From NCBI RefSeq assembly GCF_007970665.1, contig NZ_CP042430.1:1488001-1552000 (forward strand): a stretch of DNA of 64,000 nucleotides, written 5' to 3'. Below, one piece after another: positions 44,667 through 53,752 of this stretch (positions are counted from its first letter, which is position 1; each line of letters begins with the position of its first letter). The translations under genes were made by a program, and so were the position numbers. Below the pieces are notes generated by a model that saw only the letters and a list, made by a program, of their open reading frames with translations, made no database searches and was not told the origin of the DNA. This DNA is from Baekduia soli (GTDB lineage Bacteria; Actinomycetota; Thermoleophilia; Solirubrobacterales; Solirubrobacteraceae).

Positions 44667-46463
44667 ATGACCACCCTGGACGTCCTCGTCCCCGACATCG
44701 GGGACTTCACCGACGTGCCCGTCGCCGAGATCCTCGTCGCCGTGGGCGACGAGGTCGCCGCCGACGACCCGCTCGTCGTCCTGGAGTCCGACAAGTCCTC
44801 CATGGAGATCCCGGCCCCCGAGGCCGGCACCGTCAGGGAGCTGCGCGTCGCCGTCGGCGACAAGGTCGCCCAGGGCACCGCGCTCGTCGTGCTCGAGGTC
44901 GCCGCCGCGGCCGCCTCATCGGAGCCGGCCGACGCGTCGCGGGCGCCGGCGGCGACCGAGTCCGCGCCGCGGCCCGCGCCCGCCGACGACGCCGAGGACC
45001 ACCACGCGCCCGCCGCCGGCGAGGAGGGCTTCGAGCGCGGCGACGTCCACGCCGGCGTCCTCGTGCTCGGCTCGGGCCCGGGGGGCTACGCCGCCGCGTT
45101 CCGCGCCGCCGACCTCGGCCTCGACGTCGTGATGGTCGAGCGCCACGCGACGCTCGGCGGGGTCTGCCTCAACGTGGGCTGCATCCCGTCCAAGGCCCTG
45201 CTGCACATCGCCAAGGTCATCGCCGAGGCGCAGAGCGCGGCGTCCCACGGCGTGACGTTCGGCGCGCCGCAGGTCGACCTCGACGCCCTGCGCGCGTGGA
45301 AGGAGGGCGTCGTGGCCCGCCTGACGCGTGGCGTGGCCGGCATGGCCAAGGGTCGCGAGGTCCAGGTCGTCCAGGGCGAGGCCCGGTTCACCGGCCCGCA
45401 CACGCTGGAGGTCGCCGGGCCCGACGGGACGACGACGACGATCTCCTTCGACCACGCCATCGTGGCCGCGGGCTCGCGCTCGGTCCAGCTGCCGGGCATC
45501 CCGCACGAGGACCCGCGCGTCATGGACTCCACCGGCGCGCTGGAGCTCGCCGAGATCCCGGGGCGGCTGCTGGTCGTCGGCGGCGGCATCATCGGCCTGG
45601 AGATGGCGACGGTCTACGACGCCCTGGGCTCGGAGGTCACGGTCGTCGAGCTGGCCGACGGCCTCATCCCGGGCGCCGACCGCGACCTCGTCAAGCCGCT
45701 GGCGCGGCGCATCGGCAAGCGCTACGCCGCGATCCACCTGGGCACGAGCGTCGAGAGCGTGGAGGCGCGCGACGACGGCCTGCACGCGACGTTCTCGGGC
45801 GACGTGCCCGACGCGGTGTTCGACCGCGTGCTCGTCGCCGTGGGCCGCATCCCCAACGGCGCGGGCCTGGGCCTGGACGCCGCGGGCGTGACGGTGGACG
45901 AACGCGGCTTCGTGCCCGTCGACGCCCAGCGCCGCACGAACGTCGCCCACATCCTCGCCATCGGCGACGTCGCCGAGGGCCCGATGCTCGCCCACAAGGC
46001 GACCGCCGAGGGCCACGTCGCGGCCGAGGTCATCGCAGGCCACGCATCGGCCTTCGACCCGCGCGGCGTCCCGTCGGTGGCCTACACGGATCCCGAGGTC
46101 GCCTGGGTCGGCCTCACGGAGACCGAGGCGGCCGAGCGCGACGTCGCCTACGAGACGTCGGTGTTCCCGTGGTCGGCCTCGGGCCGCGCTCTGGCGGTCG
46201 ACGGCTCCACGGGCCTGACCAAGCTCCTGCGCGACCCGGAGACCGGGCGCGTGCTCGGCGCGGGCATCGTGGGCCCCAACGCCGGCGAGCTCATCGCCGA
46301 GCCCGGCTTCGCCCTGGAGATGGGCGCCGACGTCGCCGACCTCGCCCTGACGATCCACGCCCATCCGACGCTGAGCGAGACGCTCATGCTCTCCGCCGAG
46401 CTGGCCGACGGCACGATCACCGACCTGCCGAACCCGGCGGTCGCCCGCCCGGCGACGGGCTGA
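44667..46463 (+). CDS. lpd: dihydrolipoyl dehydrogenase (E3) with N-terminal lipoyl domain
   Basis: A 598-residue E3 carrying its own lipoyl domain. Residues 1-78 are lipoyl (Lys43 in ESDKSSMEIP), followed by an Ala/Pro/Asp linker to ~125, then the FAD enzyme: VLVLGSGPGGYAAAFRAADL, GGVCLNVGCIPSKALLH with the redox cysteines, VVGGGIIGLEMATVYDALG for NAD, and HAHPTLSET at the C-terminus. It reoxidises dihydrolipoamide. Such lipoyl-E3 fusions are known in PDH operons of some bacteria. ATG 44667 follows GAGGAGACCAG. The 86-bp gap after E2 has a small G/C hairpin. Ends at a 7-bp hairpin. Confidence 0.93.
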   Translation: MTTLDVLVPDIGDFTDVPVAEILVAVGDEVAADDPLVVLESDKSSMEIPAPEAGTVRELRVAVGDKVAQGTALVVLEVAAAAASSEPADASRAPAATESAPRPAPADDAEDHHAPAAGEEGFERGDVHAGVLVLGSGPGGYAAAFRAADLGLDVVMVERHATLGGVCLNVGCIPSKALLHIAKVIAEAQSAASHGVTFGAPQVDLDALRAWKEGVVARLTRGVAGMAKGREVQVVQGEARFTGPHTLEVAGPDGTTTTISFDHAIVAAGSRSVQLPGIPHEDPRVMDSTGALELAEIPGRLLVVGGGIIGLEMATVYDALGSEVTVVELADGLIPGADRDLVKPLARRIGKRYAAIHLGTSVESVEARDDGLHATFSGDVPDAVFDRVLVAVGRIPNGAGLGLDAAGVTVDERGFVPVDAQRRTNVAHILAIGDVAEGPMLAHKATAEGHVAAEVIAGHASAFDPRGVPSVAYTDPEVAWVGLTETEAAERDVAYETSVFPWSASGRALAVDGSTGLTKLLRDPETGRVLGAGIVGPNAGELIAEPGFALEMGADVADLALTIHAHPTLSETLMLSAELADGTITDLPNPAVARPATG

Positions 46464-46480
46464 CCCGGCGGGCCGCCGGG
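46464..46480 (+). terminator. hairpin ending the pdh operon
   Basis: CCCGGCG / CGCCGGG with a 3-nt loop directly after the E3 stop. Confidence 0.55.
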
Positions 46481-46495
46481 CCCCGCCCGGTTGCC

Positions 46496-46501
46496 TATCC
46501 T
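46496..46501 (+). promoter_or_regulatory. -10 box of deoC
   Basis: TATCCT ends eight bases before ATG 46510; a leaderless or near-leaderless transcript is likely. Confidence 0.5.
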
Positions 46502-46509
46502 CGCGTGCC

Positions 46510-47397
46510 ATGAGCCGCCGGCTGATCAGCGTGGATCGCGTGGGGATCGAGGAGCGCGCCGCCGCCCTGGGCCGGCGGTCCATCAAGCACGAGGCCAAGC
46601 GCCTGGGCATCGCGCTGGCCACGTCGATGATCGACCTCACGACGCTGGAGGGCGCCGACACGCCGGGCAAGGTGCGCCACCTCGCGGCCAAGGCGGTCTG
46701 CCCCGACCCGGCTCGGCCCGAGCTGCCGTCCTGCGCGGCGGTGTGCGTCTACCCCGCGCTCGTCGGCGTCGCCGCCGAGGCGCTGCGCGGCAGCGGCGTC
46801 GCGGTCGCGTCGGTGTCGACGGGCTTCCCGGCCGGCCAGACCTCGCTGGAGGTCAAGGTCGAGGAGACCCGCGAGGCCGTGGCCGCCGGCGCCGACGAGA
46901 TCGACATGGTCATCTCGCGCGACGCCTACCTCAGCGGCGACGACGCCCGCGTGGCCCACGAGATCGAGCGCGTCAAGGAGGCCTGCGGCCCGGCGCACCT
47001 CAAGGTCATCCTCGAGACCGCCGAGCTGCCGACCTATGCGCACGTCCGCCACGCCTCGCAGTTGGCGATCGACGCGGGGGCCGACGTCATCAAGACCTCG
47101 ACGGGCAAGGCCGCCACGGGCGCGACGCCCGGCGTCGTGCTCGTCATGCTGGAGACCGTCCGCGACCACGCGTGGCGCACGGGCCAGCTCGTCGGCGTCA
47201 AGGCCGCCGGCGGCGTCTCGACCACGAAGGCCGCCCTGCACATGCTCGTCCTGGTCAAGGAGACCCTGGGCGACGAGTGGCTGACGGCCGACCGCTTCCG
47301 CATCGGCGCCTCGTCGCTGCTCAACGACCTGCTCATGCAGTACGCCAAGCTGGACTCCGGGCACTACGGCCGCCCGGAGGACTTCTCCAAGGAGTAG
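46510..47397 (+). CDS. deoC: deoxyribose-phosphate aldolase
   Basis: A 295-residue class I aldolase that splits 2-deoxyribose-5-phosphate into glyceraldehyde-3-phosphate and acetaldehyde. VCVYPALV, GFPAGQ, DEIDMVI, HLKVILETAEL (Asp/Lys region), ADVIKTSTGKA (Schiff-base Lys) and GVKAAGGVST (second Lys) are in order. It is longer than the Escherichia coli enzyme (259) by an N-terminal helix, as in other actinobacteria. Two aldehyde dehydrogenase genes follow with short gaps; they would oxidise the acetaldehyde. Hence a deoxynucleoside-catabolic operon. Confidence 0.95.
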   Translation: MSRRLISVDRVGIEERAAALGRRSIKHEAKRLGIALATSMIDLTTLEGADTPGKVRHLAAKAVCPDPARPELPSCAAVCVYPALVGVAAEALRGSGVAVASVSTGFPAGQTSLEVKVEETREAVAAGADEIDMVISRDAYLSGDDARVAHEIERVKEACGPAHLKVILETAELPTYAHVRHASQLAIDAGADVIKTSTGKAATGATPGVVLVMLETVRDHAWRTGQLVGVKAAGGVSTTKAALHMLVLVKETLGDEWLTADRFRIGASSLLNDLLMQYAKLDSGHYGRPEDFSKE

Positions 47398-47400
47398 CCC

Positions 47401-48885
47401 GTGACCTCCGTCACCGCACGCCCCGACGACCCCGCCGCGCCCGGGCGGACCGCGCTGCGCTGGGACTACGCCCCCGCGCCGGAGTCCCGCGACGCCGCGA
47501 CGCTGGCCGACCGCTACGACCTGTTCATCGACGGGGCCTTCCACCCGCCCGGCGACGGGACCGTCGTGCCCACGGTCAACCCCGCCACGGAGGAGACGCT
47601 GGCCGAGGTCGCCTTCGCCGGGCCGGCCGACGTCGACCGCGCCGTGCAGGCGGCGCGTGCCGCCCAGCCCGCCTGGGCCGCGCTGCCCGCGCTCGAGCGC
47701 GGCAAGCACCTCTTCCGCATCGCGCGCCTGATCCAGGAGCGCGCCCGCGAGCTGGCGATCGTGGAGACCCTCGACGGCGGCAAGCCCATCCGCGAGTCGC
47801 GCGACGTCGACGTCCCCCTGGCCGCCGCGCACTTCTTCTCCTACGCCGGCTGGGCCGACAAGCTCTCCTACGCGGTCGCCGGCCGGCCGTTCCGCCCGCG
47901 CGGCGTCGTCGGGCAGGTCGTCCCGTGGAACTTCCCGCTGCTCATGGCGGCGTGGAAGCTCGCGCCCGCGCTGGCGACGGGCAACACGGCCGTGCTCAAG
48001 CCCGCCGAGACCACGCCGCTGACCGCGCTGCTGCTCGCCGAGATCTGCCAGGAGGCCGAGCTGCCGCCGGGCGTGGTCAACATCATCCCGGGGGCGGGGG
48101 AGACCGGCGCGGCGCTCGTGCGCGGCGAGGTCGACAAGGTCGCCTTCACGGGCTCGACGGCCGTGGGCAAGGAGATCCAGCGCGCGCTGGCCGGCCGCGG
48201 CGTCGGGCTGACGCTGGAGCTGGGCGGCAAGTCGGCCAACATCGTCTTCGAGGACGCCGCGATCGACCAGGCCGTCGAGGGCATCGTCAACGGCATCTTC
48301 TTCAACCAGGGCCACGTCTGCTGCGCCGGCTCGCGCCTGCTCGTGCAGGAGAGCGTCGCCGACGAGGTGCTGCGCAAGCTGTGGGACCGCATGCAGCGCC
48401 TACGCGTCGGCGACCCGCTGGACAAGAACACCGACGTCGGCGCGATCAACAGCGCCGAGCAGCTGCGGCGCATCGAGGAGCTCGTGGCCGCCGGCGAGGC
48501 CGAGGGCGCCGCGCGGCGCACCGTCGCGTGCGACCTGCCCGCCCGCGGCTTCTGGTTCGCGCCGACGCTGTTCACCGGCGTCGCGCCCGCGCACCGCATC
48601 TCGGTGCAGGAGATCTTCGGCCCCGTCGTCACGGTCACCACGTTCCGCACGCCGGCCGAGGCGGTCGAGCGCGCCAACAGCTCGGTCTTCGGTCTGGCGG
48701 CCGGGGTGTGGACCGACATGGGGTCCAAGGCGTTCGAGGTGGCCGCGGCGCTGCGCGCCGGCGTCGTCTGGCAGAACACCTACAACAAGTTCGACCCGAC
48801 GGCGGCGTTCGGGGGCTACAAGGAGAGCGGCTTCGGCCGCGAGGGCGGGCCCGCCGGCCTGCTGCCCTACCTGGTGATGTCATGA
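47401..48885 (+). CDS. NAD(P)-dependent aldehyde dehydrogenase
   Basis: A 494-residue ALDH. PRGVVGQVVPWNFPLLMAAW (cofactor site), FTGSTAVGKEI, LELGGKSANIVF (catalytic Glu) and FNQGHVCCAGSRLLVQE (catalytic Cys of CC) are all intact; NTYNKFDPTAAFGGYKESGF closes the fold. Start GTG 47401 is three bases after deoC. Probable role: oxidise acetaldehyde made by DeoC to acetate. It overlaps the next gene by four bases (ATGA), so it is made together with the truncated homologue. Confidence 0.93.
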   Translation: MTSVTARPDDPAAPGRTALRWDYAPAPESRDAATLADRYDLFIDGAFHPPGDGTVVPTVNPATEETLAEVAFAGPADVDRAVQAARAAQPAWAALPALERGKHLFRIARLIQERARELAIVETLDGGKPIRESRDVDVPLAAAHFFSYAGWADKLSYAVAGRPFRPRGVVGQVVPWNFPLLMAAWKLAPALATGNTAVLKPAETTPLTALLLAEICQEAELPPGVVNIIPGAGETGAALVRGEVDKVAFTGSTAVGKEIQRALAGRGVGLTLELGGKSANIVFEDAAIDQAVEGIVNGIFFNQGHVCCAGSRLLVQESVADEVLRKLWDRMQRLRVGDPLDKNTDVGAINSAEQLRRIEELVAAGEAEGAARRTVACDLPARGFWFAPTLFTGVAPAHRISVQEIFGPVVTVTTFRTPAEAVERANSSVFGLAAGVWTDMGSKAFEVAAALRAGVVWQNTYNKFDPTAAFGGYKESGFGREGGPAGLLPYLVMS

Positions 48886-49742
48886 CGCGCCGCGCGGTTG
48901 TGGCCAAGACGTACAAGCTGTACCTCGGCGGGGCGTTCGCCCGGTCGGAGTCGGGCCGCAGCGACACGGCGACCGACCACGCGGGCGAGCACGTGGCCAA
49001 CGTCCCCCGGGGCTCGCGCAAGGACGTCCGCGACGCGGTGAAGGCCGCACGCGGCGGCGCGGGCCGCTGGGCGGCCGCCACGGCCTACAACCGGGGCCAG
49101 GTGCTCTATCGCCTCGCCGAGGCGCTCGAGTCGCGCTCCGAGGAGCTCGTGCGGGCCGCCGTGGCCCAGCAGGACGTCGCCGCGGCGGCCGCCCGCGCCG
49201 AGGTCGGCGCCGCCGTCGACACGCTCGTGCACTACGCCGGGTGGACGGACAAGCTCGCGGCCGTCCTGGGCGGGATCAACCCCGTGGCGGCGCCGTACCT
49301 GTCGTTCTCCGCACCCGAGGCCACCGGGGTCGTCGCCGTGCTGGCCCCCGACGCCCCCGACCTGCTGGGCCTGGTGCGCGAGATCGCCCCGGCCCTGGCG
49401 GCCGGCAACGCGGTCGTGGCCGTGGTCTCGCGCCGCTGGCCGCTGCGGCCGCTGGACCTCGGGGAGATCGCCGGCGTCTCCGACGTCCCGGCCGGCGTGC
49501 TCAACCTCCTGACGGGGCGCCTCGACGAGCTGGTGGAGCCGCTGTGCGGGCACCGCGACGTCAACGCGATCGTCGACGCCACGGGCCGGGCCGACCTGGC
49601 GGCGACGGTCGACACGCTGGCCGCCGACACCGTCAAGCGCGTGCTGCGCCCGGCGGCAGGCGACGGGATCGGCGACGGCGCGCTCGGCCGTCTCGAGGCC
49701 CTGACCGAGCTCAAGACGGCCTGGCACCCGATCGGCGCCTGA
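48882..49742 (+). CDS. aldehyde dehydrogenase homologue lacking the catalytic domain
   Basis: A 286-residue protein similar to the first ~260 residues of an ALDH: KTYKLYLGGAFARSESGR opens, YNRGQVLYRLAEALESR follows, and VVAVLAPDAPDLLGLVREI resembles the cofactor-binding strand, but the usual PWN is changed to LAPDAP. It then ends after a short NAD-domain segment: no NQGQxC cysteine and no GGKS glutamate. So it should be inactive alone. Because it overlaps the intact ALDH gene, it may be a structural partner, comparable to the catalytically dead second ALDH part in ALDH16-type proteins (inference). No frameshift is visible downstream. Confidence 0.82.
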   Translation: MTRRAVVAKTYKLYLGGAFARSESGRSDTATDHAGEHVANVPRGSRKDVRDAVKAARGGAGRWAAATAYNRGQVLYRLAEALESRSEELVRAAVAQQDVAAAAARAEVGAAVDTLVHYAGWTDKLAAVLGGINPVAAPYLSFSAPEATGVVAVLAPDAPDLLGLVREIAPALAAGNAVVAVVSRRWPLRPLDLGEIAGVSDVPAGVLNLLTGRLDELVEPLCGHRDVNAIVDATGRADLAATVDTLAADTVKRVLRPAAGDGIGDGALGRLEALTELKTAWHPIGA

Positions 49743-49749
49743 GTCGGGG

Positions 49750-50394
49750 TCAGGTCCCCAGCGTCGCGGCGACCCAGTCGACCGCCGCCGGGACGTGGGC
49801 GGGGTCGATGTGGTGGGCGGCGTCGGACTCGTGGTACTCCACGGGCAGGCCGCCCGAGGTCAGCAGGTCCCGCGCGCGCCGGGCGAAGCCGACCTCCATC
49901 ACGGGGTCGTTGCGGCCGTGGGCGATGAACGCGCGCAGCGCGCGGCGGTCGTCCAGCGACGGCACCCAGCCCTCCACCGTGGGCACGAAGCCCGAGAAGG
50001 CCAGGATGCCCGCCGGTGCCGGGCGCCCGCCGTCCAGCCCGAGCGCGTAGCTCATCACGGAGCCCATCGAGAAGCCGCCGAACACGGTCTGCGCGGGCGT
50101 GAGCCCCGTGCGCTCCCACAGCTGGTCGTGCAGGGCGGCCAGCGCGGTCGAGGCCGCCGCGAACGTGTCGCGGTCGGGGAACCCGACGCGCGGCACGACG
50201 TACCAGTGGTGCCCGGGCCAGCCCGGCAGCGTGAGCGGCGCGCGCGGCGTGACGACGTGCAGCCGGCGCTGCGGGTCCAGGACGTCGCCGAGGCCGAGGA
50301 GGTCGTGCTCGTCCGCCCCGCGGCCGTGGTGCAGGACCAGCAGCCCGGCCGCCTCCGAGACGGCCGGGCGCTCGAGGAACGTCAGCGCGCTCAC
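49750..50394 (-). CDS. alpha/beta-hydrolase, phospholipase/carboxylesterase (MhqD-like)
   Basis: A 214-residue serine hydrolase. LLVLHHGRGADEHDLLGL is the oxyanion strand, FGGFSMGSVMSYAL has the nucleophile (G-F-S-M-G), ARNDPV-like HGRNDPVMEV gives the Asp and DAAHHIDP the His. Family members hydrolyse short esters. It is the last gene of a MarR / ring-cleaving dioxygenase-like / hydrolase set, the same trio as Bacillus MhqR/MhqO/MhqD that answers quinone stress. GTG start, overlapping the VOC gene by four bases. Confidence 0.84.
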   Translation of the reverse strand: MSALTFLERPAVSEAAGLLVLHHGRGADEHDLLGLGDVLDPQRRLHVVTPRAPLTLPGWPGHHWYVVPRVGFPDRDTFAAASTALAALHDQLWERTGLTPAQTVFGGFSMGSVMSYALGLDGGRPAPAGILAFSGFVPTVEGWVPSLDDRRALRAFIAHGRNDPVMEVGFARRARDLLTSGGLPVEYHESDAAHHIDPAHVPAAVDWVAATLGT

Positions 50395-51326
50395 GAGCGG
50401 GCCTTCGCGGCGCGGGCGGCGCGCGGGTTGACCAGAGGCGTCAGCACGCGCTCCAGCTCGGCGCGCAGGTGCTCGTGCTGGGTCGGCAGGCGCAGGGCCT
50501 CGCCGAGGTGCTCGGGGTCCTCGTCGACCGCGAAGCCGGGGGAGAGCGTCGCGATCTCGAACAGGATGCCCCGGGGCTCGCGGAAGTAGATCGAGAGGAA
50601 GTAGTCGCGGTCGATGACCGGCGTGACGTGGCCGCCGGCCTCGCCGACGCGACGACGCCAGGCGTCGTGGTCGGCGTCCTGGGAGGCCCAGGCGATGTGA
50701 TGCACGGTGCCCGCGCCCTGGCGGCCCGGCGCCTCGGGCGCGGGGTCGTAGGCCCAGTGCAGGTGGCGTTCGTCGCCCTGGAGGCGGAACTCGCCGCCGC
50801 CGAGGTCGTCGAAGCCCAGCACCTCGGTCAGCAGGGGCGAGTGCGTCGCGACGTCGTGGGTGTAGGCGCGCGCGCCCTCCAGGCCCGTGATCGCGTGCTC
50901 AGCGGGGACGTCGGGGTGGACGGCCCGCAGCGGCGGGTTGCCGTCGTCGGCGACGACGAGCTCGAGCACGAGGCCGTCGGGATCGGCGAAGCGCAGCACG
51001 CCCGGCTCGCGGCGCGTGCGGTGGCCGGCGTCGTGCAGGCGGGACTGCCAGAACTCGAGGGCCTCCGGCGCGGCCACGCCGAGCTGCAGCGTGTGGATCA
51101 TCCCGGCGCCGGCGCGGCCGGGCGCGGCGCCCGCGAACTCGAACCACGTGAGGATCGAGCCGGGCGAGCCCTGCTCGTCGCCGAAGTACAGGTGGTAGGC
51201 CTCGGGCGCGTCGAAGTTGACGGTCTTCTTGACGAGGCGCAGTCCGAGGACGTACGCGTAGAACGCGACGTTCCCGCGCGCGTCGCCGGTGATCATCGTG
51301 ATGTGGTGCAGGCCCTCGAGCTTCAT
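50391..51326 (-). CDS. two-module VOC ring-cleaving dioxygenase-like protein (MhqO-like)
   Basis: A 311-residue protein with two glyoxalase/bleomycin-resistance modules. GLHHITMITGDARGNVAFYA starts the first, and a second His set follows at TVHHIAWASQDADHD; FREPRGILFEIATLSPGF ends with the glutamate of the metal site. It fits the ring-cleaving dioxygenase group including MhqO, which destroys hydroquinones. It follows the MarR gene after 68 bp that hold two copies of an operator; expression is probably repressed until an electrophile is sensed. ATG 51326. Confidence 0.85.
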   Translation of the reverse strand: MKLEGLHHITMITGDARGNVAFYAYVLGLRLVKKTVNFDAPEAYHLYFGDEQGSPGSILTWFEFAGAAPGRAGAGMIHTLQLGVAAPEALEFWQSRLHDAGHRTRREPGVLRFADPDGLVLELVVADDGNPPLRAVHPDVPAEHAITGLEGARAYTHDVATHSPLLTEVLGFDDLGGGEFRLQGDERHLHWAYDPAPEAPGRQGAGTVHHIAWASQDADHDAWRRRVGEAGGHVTPVIDRDYFLSIYFREPRGILFEIATLSPGFAVDEDPEHLGEALRLPTQHEHLRAELERVLTPLVNPRAARAAKARS

Positions 51327-51353
51327 CGTCCGGCGCTCCTTCGGTGGCAGAAA

Positions 51354-51372
51354 ATGGTTGTGTCCGCAACTA
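51354..51372. promoter_or_regulatory. MarR operator, site B (VOC promoter)
   Basis: ATGGTTG-N6-CAACTA. On the minus strand it overlaps TATAGT (51374-51369), the likely -10 of the VOC-hydrolase operon. Confidence 0.75.
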
Positions 51373-51378
51373 TACCGT

Positions 51379-51397
51379 ATGATTGCGAGCGCAACTA
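51379..51397. promoter_or_regulatory. MarR operator, site C
   Basis: ATGATTG-N6-CAACTA, 25 bp from site B. It covers the likely -35 area of the VOC promoter and includes the marR stop codon. Confidence 0.7.
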
Positions 51398-51868
51398 GAT
51401 GGCGGCGAGGACGCGTTCCCAGAGTGCGCCGAGCTGGCGCTGCTCGGCGGCGCCGACGTGCTCGAGGAACAGCCGGCGCACACCGTCGAGGTGCGTGCGG
51501 CGCGCGTCCTGGAGGCGCCGGCGGCCGTCGGGCGTGATCTGCGCGAACGAGCCCCGGCCGTCGTCCTCGCAGGCGCGCCGCTGCAGCAGCCCGTCGGCCA
51601 CGAGGCGGTCGACCAGCCGCGTCAGCCCGCTCCGGCTAAGCAGCACGCGGTCGGCGAGGTCGGCCATCCGCGCCTGGCCCTCCTCGGCGTCGCCGACGAA
51701 CATGAGCACCTCGTAGCCGGGCACCGAGAGCCCGTGCTGCCGGCGCAGGTCGTCGTCGAGGGCGGCGGTCAGGCGGGCGTGGACCTGGAGCATCCCGCGC
51801 CACGCCTGCAGCTCCTCGGGCTGGAGGCGGTCGGGCGCCGGGATGGGAGCGGAAGGGGGAGAGGTCAT
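51395..51868 (-). CDS. MarR-family regulator (MhqR-like)
   Basis: A 157-residue MarR protein. LSVPGYEVLMFVGDAEEGQA and MADLADRVLLSRSGLTRLVD, then RLVADGLLQRRACEDDGRGS give the helix-turn-helix and wing; the dimer helices are at both ends. One Cys (RACEDDGRG) lies at the wing and could sense electrophiles, though this is only inference. ATG 51868. Its own promoter carries site A. Target genes: itself and the downstream VOC and hydrolase genes. Confidence 0.9.
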   Translation of the reverse strand: MTSPPSAPIPAPDRLQPEELQAWRGMLQVHARLTAALDDDLRRQHGLSVPGYEVLMFVGDAEEGQARMADLADRVLLSRSGLTRLVDRLVADGLLQRRACEDDGRGSFAQITPDGRRRLQDARRTHLDGVRRLFLEHVGAAEQRQLGALWERVLAAI

Positions 51869-51887
51869 GGGCTGAGCCGGGACGGTG

Positions 51888-51906
51888 ATGGTTGCAGTGT
51901 CAACTA
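51888..51906. promoter_or_regulatory. MarR operator, site A (marR promoter)
   Basis: ATGGTTG-N6-CAACTA. It overlaps TATAGT (51908-51903, minus strand), the likely -10 of marR. The same gap serves the GGDEF-EAL gene on the plus strand. Confidence 0.75.
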
Positions 51907-52004
51907 TATCGTCCCGAGCGGCCGATCCGGGGCCGGCGGCGCGCGGACGCGCATGGCGCGCGGGCGCTCCGGGGATCGGCGGACGCGGCCGATCTACCGG
52001 AACG

Positions 52005-53752
52005 ATGGCCGAGACGATCGAGCGATCCGAGCACGTGCTGCGGGCGCGGCGCACCGCGGCGCGGGCCCGCGGCGCCGTGGGCATCGCGGGCATCGCGCTC
52101 ATCGCCGGGTGGCACAGCCTGTCGTCGGGCCCGGTGCTGGCCGCGGCGGGCTTCGCGATCATCCTGGCGACCGCGCTGGTCCAGCTCCTGGCCCCGCGGC
52201 TGCGCTGGCTGACCATCGAGGAGTCCCTGGCGGGCCTCGCGGGCGTCTTCATCATCGGCCTGGGGGACCAGCGGGTCACCGTCCTCAGCGTGCTGTGGCT
52301 CTCGGCGGTCGCCAGCGGCGTGCTCGCACGCGGCGGCCGCGTGCACTGGATCGGCCGTGCCGTGCTGCTCGGCGCGCTGGCGCTGCCGGTGGTCCGCCTC
52401 GGGCGCATCGAGCACCAGCACGCCGGGCTCGTCGTCGGCGTGATCTGGCTCCTGCTGACGTGCGGGCGCCTGACGACCGAGCTCAACCGACTCCTGGCCC
52501 TCGCCCGCCACGACGCCGACCACGACGGCCTGACGGGCGCGCTCTCCCGCGCGGCGTTCCGCCGGGAGCTGGCCTCGCGCGTGCAGGACGGCCCCGTCGG
52601 CCTCCTGCTCGTCGACCTCGACAACTTCGGCCACATCAACAAGGTCAGCGGGCACGCCGCCGGCGACCGCGTCCTGGTCGCGGCCGTCGCGCGCCTCATC
52701 GAGGTCGCCGGCGCCGGCCGGCCCGTCGGTCGCCTGGGCGGCGACGAGTTCGCGATGATCACCGGCGCCGACGGCACCCAGGAGCTCGCCGCCCGCGCGC
52801 TGCAGGCGCTGTCCCTGCCCGACGAGCACGGCAACGCGCTGCGGGCGTCGGTCGGCATCGCGGCGGCGCCGCGCGACGGCGACGACGCCGACGCGCTCCT
52901 GCGCGCGGGCGACATCGCGCTGCGGGTCGCCAAGCGCAGCGGCAAGCATCAGGTCGCCGTCTACGCGGGCCAGTCGCTGACCGACGCCGGCCCGGGCGGC
53001 GCCCAGGGCGCGCTGCGCCGCCTCATCGCCGGCGAGGGCATCACGATGGTCGTCCAGCCGATCGTCGAGCCCGCCGACGGCACCATCCACGCGTTCGAGG
53101 CGCTGGCGCGCTTCCGCACCCGGGCACCGACAGCCCGCTGCACTGGTTCGCGCTGGCCGACGAGTTCGGCCTGCGCGGGCAGCTCGAGCTGGCCTGCCTG
53201 CGGGCCGCCCTGGAGCTCGTTCCCCGGCTCCCGGAGGGCAGCCTGCTCAGCGTCAACGTCTCGGGCCCGGTCCTGCTCGACGAGCGCACGCTCGCGCTCC
53301 TGCTCGAGCAGCCCGCCCTCGACCGGGTGATCGTCGAGATCACCGAGGACGCGCTCGTCCAGGACGACGCCGGGTTCCACGCCGCGCTGGCGCCGCTGGT
53401 GGCCCGCGGCGTGCGCCTGGCCGTCGACGACATGGGGGCGGGCTACTCGGGCCTGCGCCAGATCACCGCGCTGCGCCCCGCCTACCTCAAGCTGGACCGC
53501 TCGCTGGTCCGGGGCGTCGACGCCTCACCGGACCGTGCGGCGCTCATCGAGGCGCTGCTGCACTACGCCGGGCGCACCGGCGGCCTGCTCGTCGCCGAGG
53601 GCGTCGAGACGCGGTCCGAGCTGGACGCGGTGCGCCGGCTCGGCGTCCCGCTGGTCCAGGGCTTCCACTACGGGCGCCCCGGAGCGCCGTGGCCGGTCGT
53701 GCTGCCGCCCGGCCTGGCGCTCGCGGAGCCGCTCGTGCCGCGGGCTCAGTAG
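52005..53752 (+). pseudogene. GGDEF-EAL membrane protein, broken by a one-base frameshift
   Basis: A cyclic-di-GMP signalling protein of ~582 residues if repaired. The N-terminus has about five hydrophobic segments (~20-145). The GGDEF domain (DHDGLTGALSRAAFRRELAS, GRLGGDEFAMI) is intact, and EAL begins FEALARFR at 53094-53117. There the frame shifts: the reading moves from the first frame to another at the CGGG run 53121-53124, and continues TDSPLHWFALADEFGLRG with SVNVSG, VEITED, VDDMGAGYSGL, YLKLDRS, AEGVETRSE, all EAL catalytic residues. One missing G would explain it: sequencing error or recent mutation. ATG 52005 chosen. Confidence 0.82.

Noticed and set aside
48882-49742. Second ALDH gene as a frameshifted pseudogene
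   Set aside because: No catalytic-domain remnant follows in any frame before 49750; the protein ends cleanly.
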